This document shows positions 53,637 to 64,000 of a stretch of DNA of 64,000 nucleotides, in pieces. The stretch comes from Thunnus maccoyii (Eukaryota; Chordata; Actinopteri; Scombriformes; Scombridae). Both the position numbers and the translations under genes were made by a program. The notes beneath the pieces are model-generated. The model was not told the DNA's origin and made no database searches. It saw nothing but the letters and a program-made list of their open reading frames with translations. Position 1 is the first letter of the stretch, and every line of letters starts with the position of its first letter. The DNA lies in assembly GCF_910596095.1 (NCBI RefSeq), contig NC_056540.1, forward strand, positions 16,332,501 through 16,396,500, given 5' to 3'.

Positions 53637-53968
53637 GTAAGACCTGCTTAAATGTTATTTTTTTTGCCGGTGTGTGCAGAATCACATTTTTAAAATATAT
53701 AATAATACTATATATATTCCACTTCCTACTAGTTGATTGCATTGAGAATGTTTCACATATACCTTTTTGATGTAGTCGATATATTTCACTTTGAAATATA
53801 AGATGAACAAAAGAAATATACAATATCGTGATTAATCCTTTCTTACGTGTCAATCTAGTTTATTTGTTATCATGTGATATAACCAGTGAATCGCCGCTTG
53901 GTGTAGTATTTGGCTCTAAGATTATATTGTTTGTATGACTTAAGAAAAATCCGTGTTGTGATAGAATC
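53637..53968. other. Short spacer B9-B10, no RE1 seen
   Basis: AT-rich noncoding DNA. No RE1-like motif and no gene. Short frames on the minus strand are not convincing. Confidence 0.6.
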
Positions 53969-53988
53969 GCATGGTGGCACTATACAAC
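53969..53988 (+). promoter_or_regulatory. CTCF-like promoter element of B10
   Basis: GCATGGTGGCACTATACAAC, 243 bp before the ATG. It has the GGTGGCAC form, closer to the usual CTCF core than its neighbours. Confidence 0.5.
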
Positions 53989-54211
53989 CAGAAATACGCA
54001 TCACACAGTTCACCATACATAGGTCTGCGAGACTGTCTATGAAGCATTCAGGAGGGCAGAGCATTATCCTCTGGATGTGATTTTATTTGATCAGTTTTCG
54101 CGTCCATACAAATTGCTCGCATTGTAATCGGATACTCTATATAATTAATAGATGTGTGATGACTTGATCGATCTCTTTATAACTGTTGGATATATCATTT
54201 GACACCAGACA

Positions 54212-56569
<2,358 letters not shown>

Positions 56570-56798
56570 GTAAGACTTTAAAATATCCTAGCCCATTTTG
56601 TTTGTCTCTCCTGTACATAAATATACACTCCATGACCATTATGATTACCAAAAACAACGAACTAATGGACTAAATAATTACCTTCCTCTGTGAAGAAAGT
56701 GTTGGGGGGGAAAAAATATATATACTGTATTTGAGTATGCATCTTGCAACGAGCTTGCTAATGGTGCACAGGACTATTTAGTTATGTGAAGAGTTGTG

Positions 56799-56819
56799 AT
56801 AGCTGTCCAGGGTACTGAA
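56799..56819 (-). promoter_or_regulatory. RE1-like site in spacer B10-B11
   Basis: AGCTGTCCAGGGTACTGAA has one mismatch to the reverse RE1 core (A for K). It is 281 bp before the next promoter element. Confidence 0.6.
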
Positions 56820-57079
56820 ATACATCGGCTTTACTGTTTCCCGGCCAACAAGAGTGAATGACTAATGGAATGTTTTGTTTTTTTCATAGTTCTTCATTTG
56901 AATGAATACGTAGCTCCTGTAAGTGTTTCGATGATGGGAATAACATATTGCTAATTCAGAACGCTTCAGGCATTTCCGACAGTTTCCAATCTTATTTCTG
57001 ATCTCTGCAGGTATGCTGACAAAATATATAACTATAATGTAGTATGCATTCATACAATTTAAAGTGGTATACAATTCTG

Positions 57080-57102
57080 TCCTCTTGGTGTCACTGTAAT
57101 AT
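57080..57102 (+). promoter_or_regulatory. CTCF-like promoter element of B11
   Basis: TCCTCTTGGTGTCACTGTAA, 216 bp before the ATG; C-rich box GTCCCTCCCCTG about 25 bp later, then AAAGCTTTTGT as in B5 and B12. Confidence 0.6.
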
Positions 57103-57295
57103 CATCGAGGCCATACAAGTGTTCGTCCCTCCCCTGAAAAAGCTTTTGTTTGGTACCTCAAAGCATTTGATGTAAGCATGCCAGTCGGATTAGACCGTGT
57201 GGGGCGTTTTTCTAAAGATGCGATATTAAACCGTTCGGGTATGGAGAACTGATCATTCATAGAAACAGACACCTGCGTGTTAATGATCTTTGATA

Positions 57296-59650
<2,355 letters not shown>

Positions 59651-59883
59651 GTAAGGCTTTAATATGTAGCGCTGCCTACAAAGAACTGTTTTGAATTACA
59701 CTGTGGTTTTCTAGCAAATATTTGCTCTAACATCCAATTGCATAGTGATCCACACTACTACAGTTCCTATCAAATACAAAGAAGCAAAAACTTAGGAAAG
59801 AAGCTTTCTGTTGATATTATGTAAGGTTTGTGGACTTGTTGCCTGATTCAGCACGTTTAATCCAAGGTCATAACTGTTTGACA

Positions 59884-59965
59884 TACAGTACCAGTCAAAA
59901 GTTTGGACACACTTCATCATTCAAGTGAATAGGAAGGTGTGTCCAAACATTTGATTAGTACTGTA
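59884..59965. mobile_element. Short Tc1-type inverted-repeat remnant
   Basis: An 82-bp near-palindrome. It starts TACAGTACCAGTCAAAAGTT and ends, read in reverse, TACAGTACTAATCAAATGTT. These are the well-known ends of fish Tc1-like elements (AGTCAAAAGTTTGGACACA), with TA at each border. Only the ends remain; no coding part. Confidence 0.8.
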
Positions 59966-60423
59966 TATGTCAGTGAGTACTCTATTTCTGGGAGAAATGA
60001 TTTAACTTAGCATATAATAATGTGGGACACAAGTCACTGGTTTTATATGCTAGATCCTGTCTGCTCCACAATTTACTCTTAGCTCCTCTCATCCTTTGGA
60101 AAGGTTATGCATACTGTTATACTCTCAAAGACTTTAAGAGTAACAAAAGTGTTTGTTTTTAATGAAGAAAAAAGAGGAAATACTTCCCAGGGAGAAGAAA
60201 GAATAAAAAAGTTTATACCTTTGTGACTGAGGTGTCTGTTTGGTAAGGTGTTGGTAAAGAGTTTTAGCACTGACTTTCAACATTTTTTACAACATCATAA
60301 GTAAAGTTCTGTACGTTGTTGGTGATTGTAAATATATACAGTATAGGCATTGTGTAAAAGGCATAATAATTGAGTACAACATTTTGTGGTTAAGTTGAGA
60401 AAAAGGCTGCAACTCTGCTTGTG

Positions 60424-60444
60424 ATCGCTGTCCATGGTGCTGAA
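60424..60444 (-). promoter_or_regulatory. RE1-like site in spacer B11-B12
   Basis: CGCTGTCCATGGTGCTGAA, full reverse RE1 core match, 427 bp before the B12 promoter element. Confidence 0.75.
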
Positions 60445-60850
60445 ATTCAAAGGCCTCACTACTGTCAAGTGAAAAGTAGAGCAAAGCAGAGGAAATATGT
60501 TAAAATAAATAGGCTAGTATTTTTCCACAAACCCTTGTTTGTATTACCACTTAGGAGTTTCAACTATTTATAATCTTGTTGTGTATATTTTATTTCATTG
60601 TAATGTCTTTTTTCCTGTGTGTAACAGAGAGGGAGAGAGAAAGAATGAACAAACAACAAGGATGCAGCCTTAAGAATTTAAGAATTTTGAAGGTTTCTTT
60701 TCTTTTTTTTTTACATCATTGTGAATTGTTTGTGATCATGTTGGTTTTCAAAACAAGCTTCTCCTCAGCTTCTCTAATATTCTGTGGTGGATTTCTTGAC
60801 AAAACTGTATCACCTAGTACACCATTTTAACTACACTGTCTAAGGTGTTG

Positions 60851-60873
60851 TCCTCTTGGTGTCACTGTAACAT
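60851..60873 (+). promoter_or_regulatory. CTCF-like promoter element of B12
   Basis: TCCTCTTGGTGTCACTGTAA, the same as before B11, 227 bp before the ATG. A C-rich box GTCCCTCCTCTAAC follows. Just before it, CTGTCTAAGGTGTTG (60837-60851) resembles a decayed RE1. Confidence 0.6.
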
Positions 60874-61077
60874 CAATAGGGCCATAAAGGACTCAGTCCC
60901 TCCTCTAACAAAGCTTTTGTCTACCACCTCACGGCAGAGGATACATTTGATTTAAACATGCGAGTCGCATGAGGCTCTGTGGTGTTTTCTCTAAACATGC
61001 GATACTCGCCTGGCTGATATAAAGAATTATTTGTTGCAGAAACGGGTTGGAGTGTATATACGTCTTTTTGAATAAGG

Positions 61078-63432
<2,355 letters not shown>

Positions 63433-63620
63433 GTGAGTAAATATTTGTATTTGCTATATATACTATAACTTAAGGCTTACTTTTGTCATTATTGGATATG
63501 AATTGAGCCCACATGAGGATCATTTCAACAAACGTACATATAACATATTCAAAACACTTACATATATTGTGACATTTGGTACTGATCAATTTGGAGTGAT
63601 AAAATGCGTTATTACGCACA
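63433..63620. other. Short spacer B12-B13, no RE1 seen
   Basis: AT-rich noncoding DNA. No RE1-like motif recognised. This is the shortest group B spacer (435 bp including the next promoter). Confidence 0.6.
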
Positions 63621-63645
63621 TTCACAGGGTGGCAGTATCTTATCA
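63621..63645 (+). promoter_or_regulatory. CTCF-like promoter element of B13
   Basis: TTCACAGGGTGGCAGTATCT, with the full GGTGGCAG CTCF-type core, about 245 bp before the preferred ATG. A C-rich box CCGCCCCTTCTAC follows. Confidence 0.6.
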
Positions 63646-63867
63646 GTATAGCTTCTAAGAACAGGATACACATGAGTCCGCCCCTTCTACGTTCAGTCTG
63701 GTTACAACATTTAGCTGTCAGTCTTGGAATAACCGCAAGGTGACTATTCTTCTTTCGTGAAACACATTACAAGGATAATTGAATATACGTCATGCTGTAA
63801 TGGATACAAAAATCTAGACAAGTGGATAATTATGGACGCATTTGGATTCGTACTTTTACCCCAAAAC

Positions 63868-64000
63868 ATGAAACAAAGAGGATGGGAGTCATGGCGACAG
63901 CGGCCACATTTGTTCGGCGTTCTGGTTTTGCTTTTGTTTTTCGGAGCAGCCTCGGCACAGCTGAGATACTCCATATCTGAAGAGCTCAAAGAGGGAAGTT
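63868..64000 (+). CDS. Protocadherin variable exon B13 (3' partial, alpha-like)
   Basis: Start of a further variable exon, cut by the window end after 44 codons. The ATG at 63868 (MKQRGWESWRQRPHLFGVLV) matches the B10 start (MEQRGQDSWRPQ) in place and sequence; an earlier in-frame ATG at 63832 would add twelve residues and is less likely. The signal peptide has the hydrophobic core LVLLLFFGAASA, then EC1 begins QLRYSISEELKEGS, with S for P as in B10's SISEE. The promoter element and spacing match the other B genes. B13 is probably a B10-type gene, and shows that group B goes on past this window. Confidence 0.9.
   Translation, partial: MKQRGWESWRQRPHLFGVLVLLLFFGAASAQLRYSISEELKEGS

Overview
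The window is vertebrate DNA and looks like part of a clustered protocadherin (Pcdh) locus of a teleost fish. The evidence is a run of about 2.4 kb intronless reading frames, each coding for a signal peptide, six cadherin repeats, one membrane helix and a short cytoplasmic tail, and each ending at an in-frame GT splice donor. These are 'variable' exons, normally chosen by alternative promoters and spliced to shared constant exons. All are on the plus strand. The AT-rich spacers, DNA-transposon relics of fish type and strongly homogenised exon 3' ends suggest a teleost; the species is not known.

Group A (1-12937) holds four variable exons, called A1 (5' truncated by the window edge), A2, A3 and A4. 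They are almost identical from EC2 to the tail and share a tail ending STLQ before the donor. Their promoters share a block of their own around CGTCGCTGCTCTCCAC. A1-A2-A3 arose by a very recent tandem duplication of a unit of about 3.52 kb.

The gap (12938-22733, 9.8 kb) has no variable exon. It holds a GC-richer segment (15664-16109) with two phase-compatible candidate exons, possibly a private constant region for group A; a foldback element; and an enhancer-like island at 21141-21560 with an exact REST/NRSF (RE1) core, a near-perfect RFX X-box and a perfect CArG box. In mammals the HS5-1 enhancer, which carries an RE1, lies just after the alpha constant exons, so this layout fits group A being a complete upstream subcluster.

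Group B (22734-64000) holds twelve complete variable exons (B1-B12) and the start of a thirteenth (B13). They are most like Pcdh-alpha. EC1-EC5 differ between genes, but the end of EC5, EC6, the membrane helix and the tail are nearly identical. Each has a CTCF-like element (CCACAAGGTGTCAG type) about 190-270 bp before the ATG. Nine of the twelve spacers also carry one or more RE1-like sites, all in reverse orientation. Constant exons for group B must lie beyond 64000.

Together the genes would give each neuron a choice of cell-surface isoforms for homophilic recognition, with CTCF-like promoters used for enhancer looping and RE1 sites for silencing outside neurons. This functional reading comes from what is known of mammalian clusters; only the motifs and exon structures were seen here.
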